DNA from: Sordaria brevicollis
Taxonomy: Eukaryota; Ascomycota; Sordariomycetes; Sordariales; Sordariaceae
Length of the DNA stretch: 64,000 bases
Direction: 5' to 3'
Assembly (NCBI GenBank): GCA_033439795.1
Contig: JAUTDP010000004.1
Coordinates: 3,596,001 to 3,660,000 of the forward strand
Part shown: positions 22,103 to 33,485 of the stretch, piece by piece
Layout of the letters: each line of letters starts with the position of its first letter
Numbering within the stretch: the first letter of the stretch is position 1
Position numbers and translations under genes: made by a program
Notes under the pieces: generated by a model
What the model saw: only the letters and a program-made list of their open reading frames with translations
Told to the model about the DNA's origin: nothing
The model's database searches: none

Positions 22103-24583
22103 TCACCCACCCCCCTTACCCTCTCCAACACCACCAACCCCAGAATCAGTACTCCTATCAGAGACACTACACACACTAGCTTGATGCGGTCTATTCTCCT
22201 TGGCGGTGGGTGATTGTACCTGCACAGACACAGGTATGTATTTGCCAGGATAATATGGTGACCTTGATTTTGATCTCGGCGAGAGATTCGATGAGTGACC
22301 ACCCTCAGAAAGCATTGATGAAGGGGGTAGAGGTACGGTAGTGGCAGCAGGGGTGTGGCCGATGGAAGGTGAATGTGGATGGGAGTATGATCTGTAGTAA
22401 TCTTCTGGTAACTCATGTTGATCTTGTTGCTGCGGTTGAGCTGGGCCATCGTCGTGGTTGTCTTCCTCACTAGAAGTCTCTTCAACTTCCACGATAATTG
22501 TATCTTCTTCGGCCACATCACTCGGTCGGTGCTGCGAGTTTCTGGAGACACTTCTTTGGCCTCGATGCTCGTCTTCGTCATGGTGAGTTGTAGTTTCGCT
22601 ACCCCTCCTCTCATGTCCTAAAAGAGATACCTGGCTTTTCGCATGTTGAGCATGTTGCTTCAAGTCCAAGTCCTTTTCCAAACTCAATAACTCTACAACC
22701 GACACCGAAACGGCCGAAGGTGATTTATCCCTCGAGTGTCTGGTTGAGTATCTTGATGACTGCCGCGATTCGTTTCTCTCTTCATGCTCTTCCGGCTGTG
22801 GGCTTAACGACGCGGCAGTCCTAAAACCACCGGACTTGTAAGCGGGCGAAACTTCGGAAGAGCGAACAGAACGAGGAGAGCCCGGGCCGGAACGGTCACG
22901 GTGGTAGGAAGAGAGTCCAGAGAGACTGCTAGCAAAGTCCGTGACCGTTGGTGATGGTGGCATGGAAGACACTCTGGATCTTGGTCTTAATACTACCGAG
23001 TGTCGTGAAGCGGGACGAGCATCAGGGCGGTTGTTACTACTGTGGCTGTAACGGCGGCTAGGAGAGTATGGAATCGGGGAGTCATGCGGTGGAGTAGGAG
23101 ATTGCGGTGGACTGAATGCCATTGACGCTGCTGATCGTGAAGACTGTCGTGAAGGAGGCCGGTGGTCATCGAAACGGCTGTGTGTATGACGGCTTGGAGA
23201 CTGAGGTATGGGAGAGTGGTGGGGTGGTGTAGGAGACTGAGGTGGGCTGAATTGCCTGGAACGTCTTGAGGCGGGTAGTGAATGATGCGAAATATGGGAT
23301 CTCGGGGGCGATGGGCTAAGCCTAGGCATGGGAGATAGACGAGAGTGTCTGGAGCGATTTGATGTCCGTGAATGTCGATTTGAGGTATGCCTTAATGGAG
23401 GCGGAGTAGTTGAGCGAGTCACAGATGATGGCTTCGAAGGAGACGCCGCAGCGTGCCCATGTGAGGACACTGCCCTTGAACTGTGCCTTCCCTTTGACGA
23501 TAAAGACCCTTTTGTTGTGGGTGCCTTCACATAACGAACACCCGAAGCTGGTCTTTCTGAGTTCGACCGTGGAGATCTCTCTTTCGAACCTGCAGCTGAG
23601 CGCTGTATATGTGATGATGGTCGTGCTGATGGTTCTCTTGTCGGCAGGTCATCCGCATCTGACTCCTGAATCGATGCTTCCGAAGCCTTTGACCTGCTCC
23701 GATGGCTCAAGTTTACCGAAGTGGATTGCTCAGAGCCGGCCTGAGAGGGCGCACTCCTCTCGCTGGTAGTGTCTGCTTCTGACATGAGCTTGCTAAAGTT
23801 TGCTTGTGCTTCAGAGACGTCCTGTTTTGAGATCTCACTTTCCTCTGATTTGGGTGAATGAACGTCGATGATAGTCGGATCAGGTGGGTGGACATCAACA
23901 ATAATTGGAGTAGGTGAGCCAGGTGCAGAGCCATCCGGTCGAGGACCGCCTGAAGGATCATCACCTTTGGGACCGTCGGGCGGAGTTCCTTCTGGGGGCG
24001 GCTCATCAGGCGGAGAGCCACTCGAAGAGGAAGAAGAGCCATCCCCAGAAGACGATGCTGTACCCTCAGGTTCCGGCGAAGTGACTTCGGCTACCGGTGG
24101 CGGTGGCTTCCTGGGCTTCTGCGTCCTATCCAAGAATCTCATCACATTAACTGGCCTAGTTCTGTAGACAGCTATATGTGGCGGCGTCCTCGGTGGTCGT
24201 GGCGGCGGCGGCGGCGGATCTGGACATGGAGGGTAAGGTGGCGGCGGGTAGATGTAGTAATTCGGAGTTTGCTGCTGCTCCAAGTGATATTCAGTGCCGG
24301 CATAGCTTGTATAATCTTCTGATGGTGGTGACTCTGATGAACCATTGTGACCAAAGTACTCAGGGTAATAGTACCAGTAGCGAACTGAACGTCTGGACCT
24401 TGTTCGTGAAGAAATTTCGCCGCTCTGTTGCTGTTGCTGTGTGCTGCTTTTCTTGCCCGAACCACCACGGGTGGTCCACCAGCAGGCAAAGATAAAAATT
24501 GCCGAGGTGAAGGTTGAAAAGAGAACGGCGAAGACGATCCAGCCGGCTTCCGTGGGAGTTTTCTTTCTGGGTAGGAGAACCAT
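22103..24583 (-). CDS. Single-pass membrane protein with long Ser/Pro/Arg-rich tail (unknown function)
   Basis: Not recognised. One uninterrupted frame; I start it at 24583 (826 aa) because this ATG is followed at once by basic residues and a clear membrane segment (about 13-38, GWIVFAVLFSTFTSAIFIFACWW). The frame stays open upstream to an ATG at 25066 (987 aa), but that stretch looks non-coding. After the membrane segment come a polyGln run, a Tyr/Pro-rich stretch (YYYPEYF, PPPPYPPCPDPPPPPP), an acidic Pro/Gly/Asp region and a long Ser/Arg/His-rich disordered tail. An exact internal repeat has the form FSPPQSPTPPHxSPIPxSPSR, twice, about 50 residues apart. It resembles fungal cell-surface or septum-associated proteins of low complexity, but no role can be assigned. 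Confidence 0.7.
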   Translation of the reverse strand: MVLLPRKKTPTEAGWIVFAVLFSTFTSAIFIFACWWTTRGGSGKKSSTQQQQQSGEISSRTRSRRSVRYWYYYPEYFGHNGSSESPPSEDYTSYAGTEYHLEQQQTPNYYIYPPPPYPPCPDPPPPPPRPPRTPPHIAVYRTRPVNVMRFLDRTQKPRKPPPPVAEVTSPEPEGTASSSGDGSSSSSSGSPPDEPPPEGTPPDGPKGDDPSGGPRPDGSAPGSPTPIIVDVHPPDPTIIDVHSPKSEESEISKQDVSEAQANFSKLMSEADTTSERSAPSQAGSEQSTSVNLSHRSRSKASEASIQESDADDLPTREPSARPSSHIQRSAAGSKERSPRSNSERPASGVRYVKAPTTKGSLSSKGRHSSRAVSSHGHAAASPSKPSSVTRSTTPPPLRHTSNRHSRTSNRSRHSRLSPMPRLSPSPPRSHISHHSLPASRRSRQFSPPQSPTPPHHSPIPQSPSRHTHSRFDDHRPPSRQSSRSAASMAFSPPQSPTPPHDSPIPYSPSRRYSHSSNNRPDARPASRHSVVLRPRSRVSSMPPSPTVTDFASSLSGLSSYHRDRSGPGSPRSVRSSEVSPAYKSGGFRTAASLSPQPEEHEERNESRQSSRYSTRHSRDKSPSAVSVSVVELLSLEKDLDLKQHAQHAKSQVSLLGHERRGSETTTHHDEDEHRGQRSVSRNSQHRPSDVAEEDTIIVEVEETSSEEDNHDDGPAQPQQQDQHELPEDYYRSYSHPHSPSIGHTPAATTVPLPPSSMLSEGGHSSNLSPRSKSRSPYYPGKYIPVSVQVQSPTAKENRPHQASVCSVSDRSTDSGVGGVGEGKGGG

Positions 24584-25780
24584 GGTTCTGTGGGCTGATG
24601 GGATAGTCCGAGATGCGAAGTTGACTGGAATGACTGATTCGATAGTGCATATGGTTGAGGCTCTGTCGTATCGTCTGGTGCACCAATTACAACCAGTTGT
24701 TATGAAGAAAGATACGCGAGAAGTCCAATCCAAATAATCATTTGCAGAGCTTGGTCTACCTCGTTTCAGTTCTCTAGGCTGAGCCCGTATTGTTAATGCC
24801 TCAAAAAACGATAGTGTCTTCTCCTTCGAAAACCCGGAAGTCATCGCAAGGTGTTGGATCAAGACCAGCAAATCACCCGAAGTACGTGACAATTGTACAT
24901 GTAACACGCTTGACATGCAGTTTGCGTGTGACGTTCTATCGACGCAGCTTTTCAAGCTTGTTCGCGCCGAAGCTATGGTGGGGTGGCTTTGTATCTCCTC
25001 GGTCATTCCAGTCATCGTTCTTGGTGTAGCGACTGAGGTGTTCGACAATCGTTCTGATATGTCCACCTTGACGGGCCAGCGGGTTACAAGCCATGTTGTC
25101 CGTCGCTCTTACAACACCCGTATCATACACCAGAAAGCCTCGTTTCTGCGATTCGTACAAATTGTTGAGTCACCCATTGGCCTTATCTGAGGATATTTGA
25201 CTGGTCTATTGACCGCTGCGTGGTCGCCATGGTCGGTGTTGGTAGGTTCCTCGGAATCGGGCGGCTGCAACTTATTGCTTCATGTCAGCCGCTTTCACGG
25301 TTCTGTCCAAGAGTTGCGAGAGCACCTATACGTTTCCACTCTGGACCTCGGCCGATCTTTCTTTGTTGTGCGTGATAGTGGTTTGTTGGCAGCAAGAACG
25401 GGGTTCTTGAAGCAAATGATGGGGATCGGGGTTTAGATCTGGTTTAATAATGAAATCCGGTGTGTGCCACCGCGAGCCGCTCCCGGTTTGGATTGAGGAC
25501 TTGGATATTTTCGCTCAAAACATTGATGTCTGCCCTCGAACAAATGAAGTCAGGTTGCGTATGTCCGGTTAACACGAGGCTGAGAGGCAAGAAAAGACAC
25601 GTACCTTCCACTTTCCCATCAGTGCCTTGGTCAGACCGACAACCTTCAACACCTTCATCCCAACTTTTAATCTTATGCACCAATCATCTCCCTCTGCAGC
25701 CGTAACAGAGGGTACATATACTAGTTCCGCAGCACCATCTTTCAGCATAGGAGGACTGGACCACCGGGGCAACCTGAATG
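24584..25780. other. Gene-free stretch upstream of the membrane-protein gene
   Basis: About 1.2 kb, including the open but probably non-coding extension of the neighbouring frame up to 25066. No gene supported. Confidence 0.4.
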
Positions 25781-25902
25781 GTAGGATGGTCTAGCGGTTA
25801 CGGTGTTGGGACGGTGATCGGGAGCACCGTACTCCGATGCGCGCCTGCTTTACGCGTTCGATTCAGGGTGTGAGTCTTCCACTTATCTCCATCGTTTTTT
25901 TT
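25781..25902 (+). ncRNA. tRNA-like Pol III unit (A box, B box, T run); possibly a decayed tRNA gene
   Basis: TGGTCTAGCGGTTA at 25787..25800 is a near-perfect tRNA A box (Glu/Pro-type D arm). GCGTTCGATTC at 25854..25864 is close to a B box, and eight Ts at 25895..25902 would stop Pol III. A CGGTG...CACCG pair lies between the boxes. I could not fold a full cloverleaf: the acceptor stem and T stem do not pair. It may be a tRNA pseudogene, a tRNA with an unusual intron, or another Pol III RNA. Confidence 0.35.
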
Positions 25903-26323
25903 GCCCCCTTTTTTGCCTGTTTTTCCCCCTCTGATCTCAATTGAGACAGGCCATACATTCCTCTACTGTTCGTTCAGTATCTTCTGAATCTGCACCAAAC
26001 AGAAGATGTCATCTGTTCGGGAATGACTTCGGCGAGAAGCATTTTGGCGAGAAGGGTTTCGGCGACAAGAAGCTCGGCGATTTGACATGGAGTTGCTGCA
26101 TGCGACCGGTATCAAGATGGACCAAGTTAATTATATGAGAGTCGGAGGCGCAGGGTAGGATCGAGAATCCAATGCCAAGGGACATTTGCGGCCGAATATT
26201 GGAAGTCGTCGGCCGCTCTGTCGGCCGCTCCGAAGTGAAGTTGACCCGCGCTTAGCAAGCAGGTAACATGGGTGTTGAGGAGACTAGCGTCCTCTTCAGA
26301 ACGGAAAGGCCCGCCCGTTGAGT

Positions 26324-26506
26324 ACCGCATCTACTCATTCAACTCGTTGATATCCCCCCCACTTTTCTCTTTGCAGGATCTCGAGCAGCATTACATCTTG
26401 GCCCCGAACATCGGCTGATCATCCATTTCAGCAGACCCAATTAGATCCGATAGCAAGAAAGCGGGGGGGGGGGGAGATATCAACGAGTTGAATGAGTAGA
26501 TGCGGT
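26324..26506. repeat. 183-bp inverted repeat with 31-bp perfect arms (hairpin or MITE-like)
   Basis: Arm 26324..26354 starts ACCGCATCTACTC; arm 26476..26506 is its exact reverse complement, ending GAGTAGATGCGGT. Just inside the arms are a C run (26355..26360) and a 12-G run (26463..26474), extending the pairing with small loops. The loop is about 120 bp. No clear target duplication flanks it. It ends 103 bp before the aldo-keto reductase start codon. Confidence 0.85.
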
Positions 26507-27594
26507 GTTATAAAGAGGCAAATATTTCTCAACTTTCGAACGGCTGAGCCTCCTGTAGCCCACGGTGAACTCTCGACGACAATCCCAACAATCACCAGAC
26601 CTTTATAAGATGACACCTCGACTGATTTTTGGAGCAGGGAGCATTGGTACCACCCTTAAAGGCTTCACATATTCGTGGGACACGCCCGAAAAGGTGTCGG
26701 ACCTTTTGTCGGTTTTGAAGGAGCTGGGCATCTCGGAACTCGACTCTGCTGCTGCCTATCCGCCGGGCAACCCATGGAATTCCGAGACGTTATTGGGCCA
26801 AAGCAAAGCGGCCGAGAAAGGCTTTATTATCGATTCGAAGGTCGATACTGACCGCCCCTTTCCGCATCTTGATGAGGAACGCGTGAAAACTAGCATTGAC
26901 CGCACCTTGAGCCTCATCGGGACAAGCCGTGTTAGGGTGTATTATCCCCATGCGCCAGATTTGGTCACTTCACTGGAAGAGCAGGCCAGAGCGTTTGACC
27001 TCCAGTACAGAGCCGGCAAGTTCGAGAAGGTATGACATCCCCTCCCCAGCAACTTTGAATTGGCAAAGAGCAACGGATACTGACTTTGGGTTAGCTCGGA
27101 CTGTCCAATTACAGCGCCGAAGACGTGGAAAAGTTCTTTGCCATCTGTGAGGAGAAGGGCTATGTCAAACCGTCGGTGTACCAGGGGCAGTACAATGCTT
27201 TGCAACGGCACTCGGAGGAGAAGCTGATTCCGCTGTTGCGCAAGCATAACTGTGCTTTCCATGCGTTCAGCCCGGTGGCTGGAGGTTTTCTCACAGGCAA
27301 AATCACCTTCAACCTCAACAACCCCAACCCCACGGAACTGGAGCGTACTCGGTTCAGAGGCGAGAGCGCCATCTCCTTCGCCGTGGACACATATGACCAA
27401 CCATATATGCACGAGGCCATCTGGAAGCTGAAGGAAGCGTGTGATGCGGTGACGCCACAAATACCGCTTCAAGACGCTGCCTTGCGCTAGCTAATGCACC
27501 ATTCGGCGTTGGGAGAAGGAGATGCCCTCATCTTGGGCGCAAAGAGAATCGATCAGCTGCGGGCGAACGTGGCTGGAGCAAGAGCAGGACTATT

Positions 27595-27791
27595 TGTGAA
27601 CAGGCTGAACAACGACGAAGGAATCAATAGAATTGTATGTATTGTATTTCTTAAGAAGGATTAGACTGTACGCTAGTCTAGAGGTCTAGAAGTAGGGCAA
27701 AGTATAGTAGGGCCATACTACTAGAGGTAGTGAATAGTAATGGTAGTAAATAGTAGTGTAGCCAGTCTATATGTAATTACTATACCTAATA
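27595..27791 (-). repeat. 3' LTR (left) of the minus-strand copia element
   Basis: 197 bp. The outer end starts TGTGAACAGGCTG (little mutated); the inner end CCTAATA is the mutated form of CCCAACA in the partner. Confidence 0.92.
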
Positions 27792-30700
27792 TACCCCCGT
27801 AGACCGAAAGACTCTTAACGACGTTACTAATTTAAATAATATTTATATAGTAATAATCCTTTAGTATTTTTAAACCTAAGGAACCTTTTACTATATTAAA
27901 CTAATTAATTTTATAAACTTCGTATATTTATCCGCCTTTAATAGCTTTATTAATCCGTTAACTAGTATATTTTCTCCGGTTAAATAAATTATATTAACCT
28001 TCTTTTATTTTACCTATTCGATTAACTATTTATACCGAAGGTCGATATATCGATTCCTTACTAGAATATTAACGTTAAATACTCGATTCCTAATATTTTT
28101 ACTATCCGTATACAATACCTAATTTTCGTTAATTCCAATGCTTAAATCCCTTAGTATTATACTAATCTACTCTAGGGATTTCGTAATTGGTATTAGGTTT
28201 ACAAACTCTACTTCAATTATATTAGTTATAATTAGGGTTTGCTTCTTTAATTTCTAGTAGATTAGGCCGCAAGTTAAAAATACTATATACCCAATTATAC
28301 TCTTCCTATTTAGAATATTATTAATAAAGGAAATATTTATATACGCCCTAAATTAAAGATTTAATTTACTATCGATAAATATAATCTTTCCTCCTAAAAT
28401 AATTCCCAAATTTAAATTTCCTATAAAGTAATAGTATAAATATTTTATTAATTTAATATATTAGTCGGTCGGTTTGGCGTTTGCTTCGCTAAATTTATTA
28501 ATAGTAAATATAATATTTAATTGGATGCCCGTAGATAAATAGTTTAATAAATTAGTATTTTTAATATACGGTTTTTATTATTCTAAAATAACCTCACCCT
28601 TATAAATTTTAAAATCCGGAAATTAGGGTATTTTAATTAGATAAAGGTCCTGGCCGTTAATTAATCCTTTAATAAATTTTTTAATAATTTTCTTAGTATA
28701 CCGTTCTTAAGAGATAAATACGGTGCGCTCGGTACGGTTTCTAATAATATCGAATCTTAGAAAGGTCTTTACTAATCCTAAATACTTTATTTTAAATTTC
28801 TTTTCGAAAATAATTTTAATGTAATTAATAATTTTCTAACTAAAAGTAGCTACGAAGAAATTATCGACGTAAAGTATTAATAAGGCGCCTAATTCGTTAT
28901 TAATAAATAAGTATATATCCGTTGCGATAGGTATAAAGCTTAAGGTTTTAAGAATTAGTAATAGGGTCTCGAACTAGAATAATAAATTGCGTTTAAAGTT
29001 ATATAATACTTTTAATAAAAAATATACCTAATTTTTACTTTTCTTTTTAAAATTAATTGGTTATTAGACGTAATATTTTTTACCGTTGGTTATTTTAATA
29101 AATATATTAAAAAACGTAATATTAAAATCGAATTATTTGTATTTAAAATCGTTAATAATTATAATATATAAAAATAATCGAACGTTTATAAAATTAATAA
29201 TTACCGTATAGATATCCTAAAAATCTTATATATTTTTTTTAAAATTATTGTAAATAACCTATTTTATTCTGGTTATATATTTTTTCAAATTAATCTTATA
29301 CTTTTTATTGTATATTTATTTACTTAATAGGATATTTATATTAGTAATACGTTTTACTAAGAGGTAAATATTAGCTTCCTCTAACGATTTAATTTATTTT
29401 TCTATCGTAAGTAATTAATAGGTTTTGAAATTCTTTAATCGTTAAGCGTATTTATAATTTTTGGGTATTATTCTCTCGGTTAATTTTAATAAATTGTAAA
29501 TAACTTTTATAATCGTTAAATAGTATTTTAATATTTTAATTACCTTATTTATTTTAATAATACTATAGTAAAACTTTAGAAACTCCGGATTTTCATCAAC
29601 TACTTTATTATTATTATCTATTACGCGTTATTTATTGTATTTAAAATTGGGTAATTTTACTGTTAATCGACGAAGTTTACTTTCGTTTACCTTTAGAAGC
29701 GCCGTTACTACGGTACCTTTAAAAGGTTAGCTTCTTTATTCGTTCGATAGCTTATTCCGCCGAATTAAGGTAGAAATATTAAATTATAATTTAATAATTT
29801 CGAATAATAAATCTAGTCTTTATTTTATTAGGATAGCTATTTAGGGATCCTTCTATTTTTGTTACGGAAGAGTTTTAAAATCCTCGCCCCTGTCGGATTA
29901 TTATTCGTATCCTTCGTTTATTATTTCGAAATTATCGAATAATTTATTAAAAGCACCGGGAAATAGATTTTCTTCCGTCAAATCGTTAAAGTTTAAATAG
30001 TCTTCCTATTTTATTAAATCGGTCGGTTTATCGGGTAATATTAGAAAGGGTTTGGGAAATAATTTAAGGAACGGTTCGGGGGACGGTTCGGGAGAGGGTT
30101 ATTCGATTTGTTATGAGTATTATTATTAGGGTTTTAAAAATACGGTTAATTTTAAAATTAAATATTAAATCTTTAGTAGATTAATAATAATATTAAGAAT
30201 ATTCTTCTTTTTAATAACCGGATTGAATTTATTCGTTAATTATTTCGGCGTTATTTTCTTTATCGAATTTATATTTATTATATTTATTTAATATTATTAA
30301 CCGCTTTCGGTTACGTCCTTAATTTCTTAAATTATTTAGTTATTAAATACTACTACGTATTATATTACGTCCTCTTTTAGGGAATTAAATTAATTTATTT
30401 TAATAAATTTAATAGCACTAATACGAATAATCTAATTAATCTCTAGGTTTTATATTTAATAAATTTTATTATAAATATCGTCGTAATCGATTAATCGATT
30501 TAAGCGGTTTCGTTCCTCAAATTTATTACCTTTAATACGCTTTTAAAATTTAATATAATAATATATAATATAAAAATAGGAATTTAAATATTTAATTTAT
30601 AGTTTAATCTCTGCTACGGGGTAACTAAGGATTATTTTATAAAATAATTTATAAGGGTTCTTATTCTCCTTATTTACTTTAGAGGGTATAAAGTTTATAA

Positions 30701-33168
30701 TTATTATTACGCTTTAAATTATAAATAATTATAATTAGGGAAGGATATTAAAGTTAAGTATTAAAATTCTTATTTATTCTATAATAATAACGCTAATACG
30801 TTCCGATTTGCCGTTTATCTATAATATATATACTATTATTTTATAGATTTAAATACCCTCCTCTCTTACCTAATTATAGAGCTTTGAATATTAGAATTCC
30901 TTAATACCCATTCCCTATTCAAGACTACCGTTAAAATTAACCACTTTAATTTTAAGGCCCGTCTAAAATTCGATTTATTTTTTAAATTATTTCAATTTTA
31001 TAAACGTATCGCTTTTATTTTCGTAGAAATCGACCTAGTAATAGCCTAAGCTTTCGTATATAAAATAAATATAATACTGCTAACTAAAATAATTTAATTA
31101 ATTATATTAAATAATATTAGTATATATATATTGGATTGGGGTAATTGTAACCTTATAAGATTGTTTGTAAATAATATCCATTACTTTTATTCGTTAATAT
31201 CTATCGTAATAAAATTCCTACGTATTACTAAGGGTAATACTAATATTTTAATAAACTTTAAGGACTTAATTTTTACCGGCGTATAATATTCGTTTATATA
31301 TTATTATATAATTAATAAAGGTTAATATAACCTTCGATATTTCGATTTAAAATTAGTCGAAATTATACGGTTATTTTATTAATAATACAATTAGCTCGTT
31401 AAATTCTCTATATTGGACCTTATACTTATTATTAATTATTAAATAGTTAATTTTTATATCCTAAATTAATCCGTTATTTCTAAATATACGAATTAATAAT
31501 AGATTAATTAATATTATTAGTAAATAAATAATATTTTTAATTTAAATTCGAATATTAACGTTTAATATTATTAGTATTATTAATTCGACCGTATTAATAT
31601 AGTATAATAAAATAATAGTACCGTTACCGATTATATATTTTATTAATTTTAATAAAGGTTAAAAATTTGTAAACTATTTAATATAATTGAATATATTAGA
31701 ATTATAACCTAAATCGTATATAATTAAATATTTTAATAAATTTTATACCTTAAAAGCCTATTAAACTTTAATTAAATTATACGTTAAATACTATAAATTG
31801 TAATAGGGATTAATATAATTTAATTTCGTTATAGATTTTAATAAAAACCCTAATTATTAAAATAAATTAAAGTAATACCGCCGAAGCTAAAATTATTAAA
31901 AATTAAGGTAGAAGAGTTAAATTTATTAATAAAATTAATATTAATCGAATTAGTCGAAGTAATCGTACCCGTACTAATAGCCTTCTTTTCTATAGCCTCC
32001 TTTTTCTTCTTCTAATTATTAAAAGCCTTATTAGGGTTATATTATTAATAATCGGGAGTATATAAATTATAATAGTAATTATAAAGGAAATATTTAAAAT
32101 TATTACGTATACTTTGGCTATAATTATTATAGTCGATTATAATATAGTTTTTGTAATTTTTATTACCGGTATTAGTCGAATTCGAAATTTTCTTATTATC
32201 GGTCTTAATAATCGTATTAATAGTTTTATTAATTTAAACGGTTAGGTTAATTGTACGAGCTTTAATATTATTTAAAGTAAATAAATAAGTAAATAGTTCG
32301 AAAGTAATAAATTTATTCTTCGCTAATTCGGCGGACTAGAATTTAATATCGACGGAATATTAATATTTAATTATATTAAAAAAATTAAGAATTTTAATAT
32401 TCTTATCGATAGTAAGGCCGTTATTTCCGACGCACTTACGTAGGAAGTCGTAACGGATAAGGAAAGAAGATATAAAATCGAAATTACTATAATAAAAAGT
32501 AATATATTCTTTTAAAAAGTTAATACGAACCTTATTAATAATTTTATTAATAACGGTACGGATAAAGTCGTAGAGATATTTAGGGTCGGTATTATTTTAC
32601 TCCCAATTATAAATATTCAAAATAATAATAACTTTATTATCCTTAAGGGTAATTTGGATAATCTTTATAGCCGTAGTATAATTATTACGCTAGATTTTAT
32701 ATTTATCGGGTTTGGTGGTTTGATTAGGCTTAGGAATCTCCGTAATAATATATTTAAGAAGATTAGCGCAATTGAGCTCGCAATATAAAGCGCGGTTCTA
32801 ATTATTAATATTAGCTTTACCCTTAAGGGCGACGAGGGAGGAGATTTTTCCTATAGTAGCGTTAGCTAATATAATAATTAATAAAAGAAGGGGAATAAAT
32901 ATTTAATAATTAATAATCTTTATAAAATCGGTCGTAATTTAATAGCGACGTCGTTTTTAATTCCTTAATTATTTAATCGTAAATTTAATCGGTCGCGATA
33001 TAATATCGAATTTTAATTAATTGAAGGGTCGTTCCGGTCGGTTGAATTCGACGTTGAGGAAGGTGAAGGGTCTTTATCGATTATTATGCAACGTTAAAAG
33101 GAAGGTTTTAATAGTAATCGCTTGCGCGATGAGGTTATTAATTAATTGCGTTAAGAGGGCTTATAACT

Positions 33169-33365
33169 TGTAAATAGGCTGAATAACGACGAAGGAATTA
33201 ATAGAATTGTGTGTGTTGTATTTCTTAGGAAGAATTAGATTGTACGCTGGTTTGGAGGTCTAGAAGTAGGGCAAAGTATAGTGGGGCCATGCCACCAGAG
33301 GTGGTGAATGGTGATGGTAGTGAATGGTAGTGTGGCCAGTCTGCACGTAACTGCCATGCCCAACA
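33169..33365 (-). repeat. 5' LTR (right) of the minus-strand copia element
   Basis: 197 bp. The inner end TGTAAATAGG is mutated; the outer end ATGCCCAACA is intact, followed by the target duplication CCATT. Confidence 0.92.
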
Positions 33366-33485
33366 CCATTGCCTGATTCCGTGAGGGAGACGGTGGATGG
33401 CCTTTGGGACTTGATCAAGGACAAAGAGGTAGCCGTGTTGGACTTGCAAAAGACCAGGGAGGAATTGGGTTCTGCGAAGGCCTGA

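Larger units (their letters stand above)
27595..33365 (-). mobile_element. Ty1/copia LTR retrotransposon on the minus strand, destroyed by RIP, inside the reductase gene
   Basis: 5,771 bp with 197-bp LTRs (27595..27791, 33169..33365), ends TGT...ACA, and a 5-bp target duplication: CTATT at 27590..27594 and CCATT at 33366..33370, differing by one C-to-T. The interior is AT-rich, CpA-poor and stop-filled. Read on the minus strand it has copia order: a reverse-transcriptase YVDD-type box at about 28860..28871 (second Asp changed) and an RNase H block at about 28000..28300 with an EVEFVNL-type motif. A GGGGG-containing purine tract beside the left LTR (27793..27797 in complement) agrees with minus orientation. 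Its LTRs do not resemble those of the plus-strand element, so these are two different copia families. Confidence 0.95.
26610..33485 (+). pseudogene. Aldo-keto reductase (AKR7-like), broken by a nonsense codon and a copia insertion
   Basis: Ancestral product: NADPH-dependent aldo-keto reductase of the aflatoxin-aldehyde-reductase type, about 344 aa. Exon 1 is 26610..27029 and exon 2 runs 27095..27594, then resumes at 33366 (the duplicated CCATT) and stops at 33485. Family parts are visible: LDSAAAYPPG with its Asp/Tyr region, the SKVDTD strand, LGLSNYSAEDV after the splice, QGQYNALQR, FHAFSPVAGGFLTGK and ILGAKRIDQL near the end. Two lesions: an in-frame TAG at 27488..27490 where relatives have Trp (RWL motif), and 5,771 bp of copia DNA inserted at a proline codon. 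The frame is otherwise clean across both flanks, so the loss looks recent on the gene scale. The product would lack the C-terminal cofactor-binding part, so function is very probably lost. Confidence 0.9.

Noticed and set aside
24584..25066. Upstream extension of the membrane-protein frame to an ATG at 25066
   Set aside because: Puts 161 non-descript residues before a natural start followed by a membrane segment; more likely promoter and leader.
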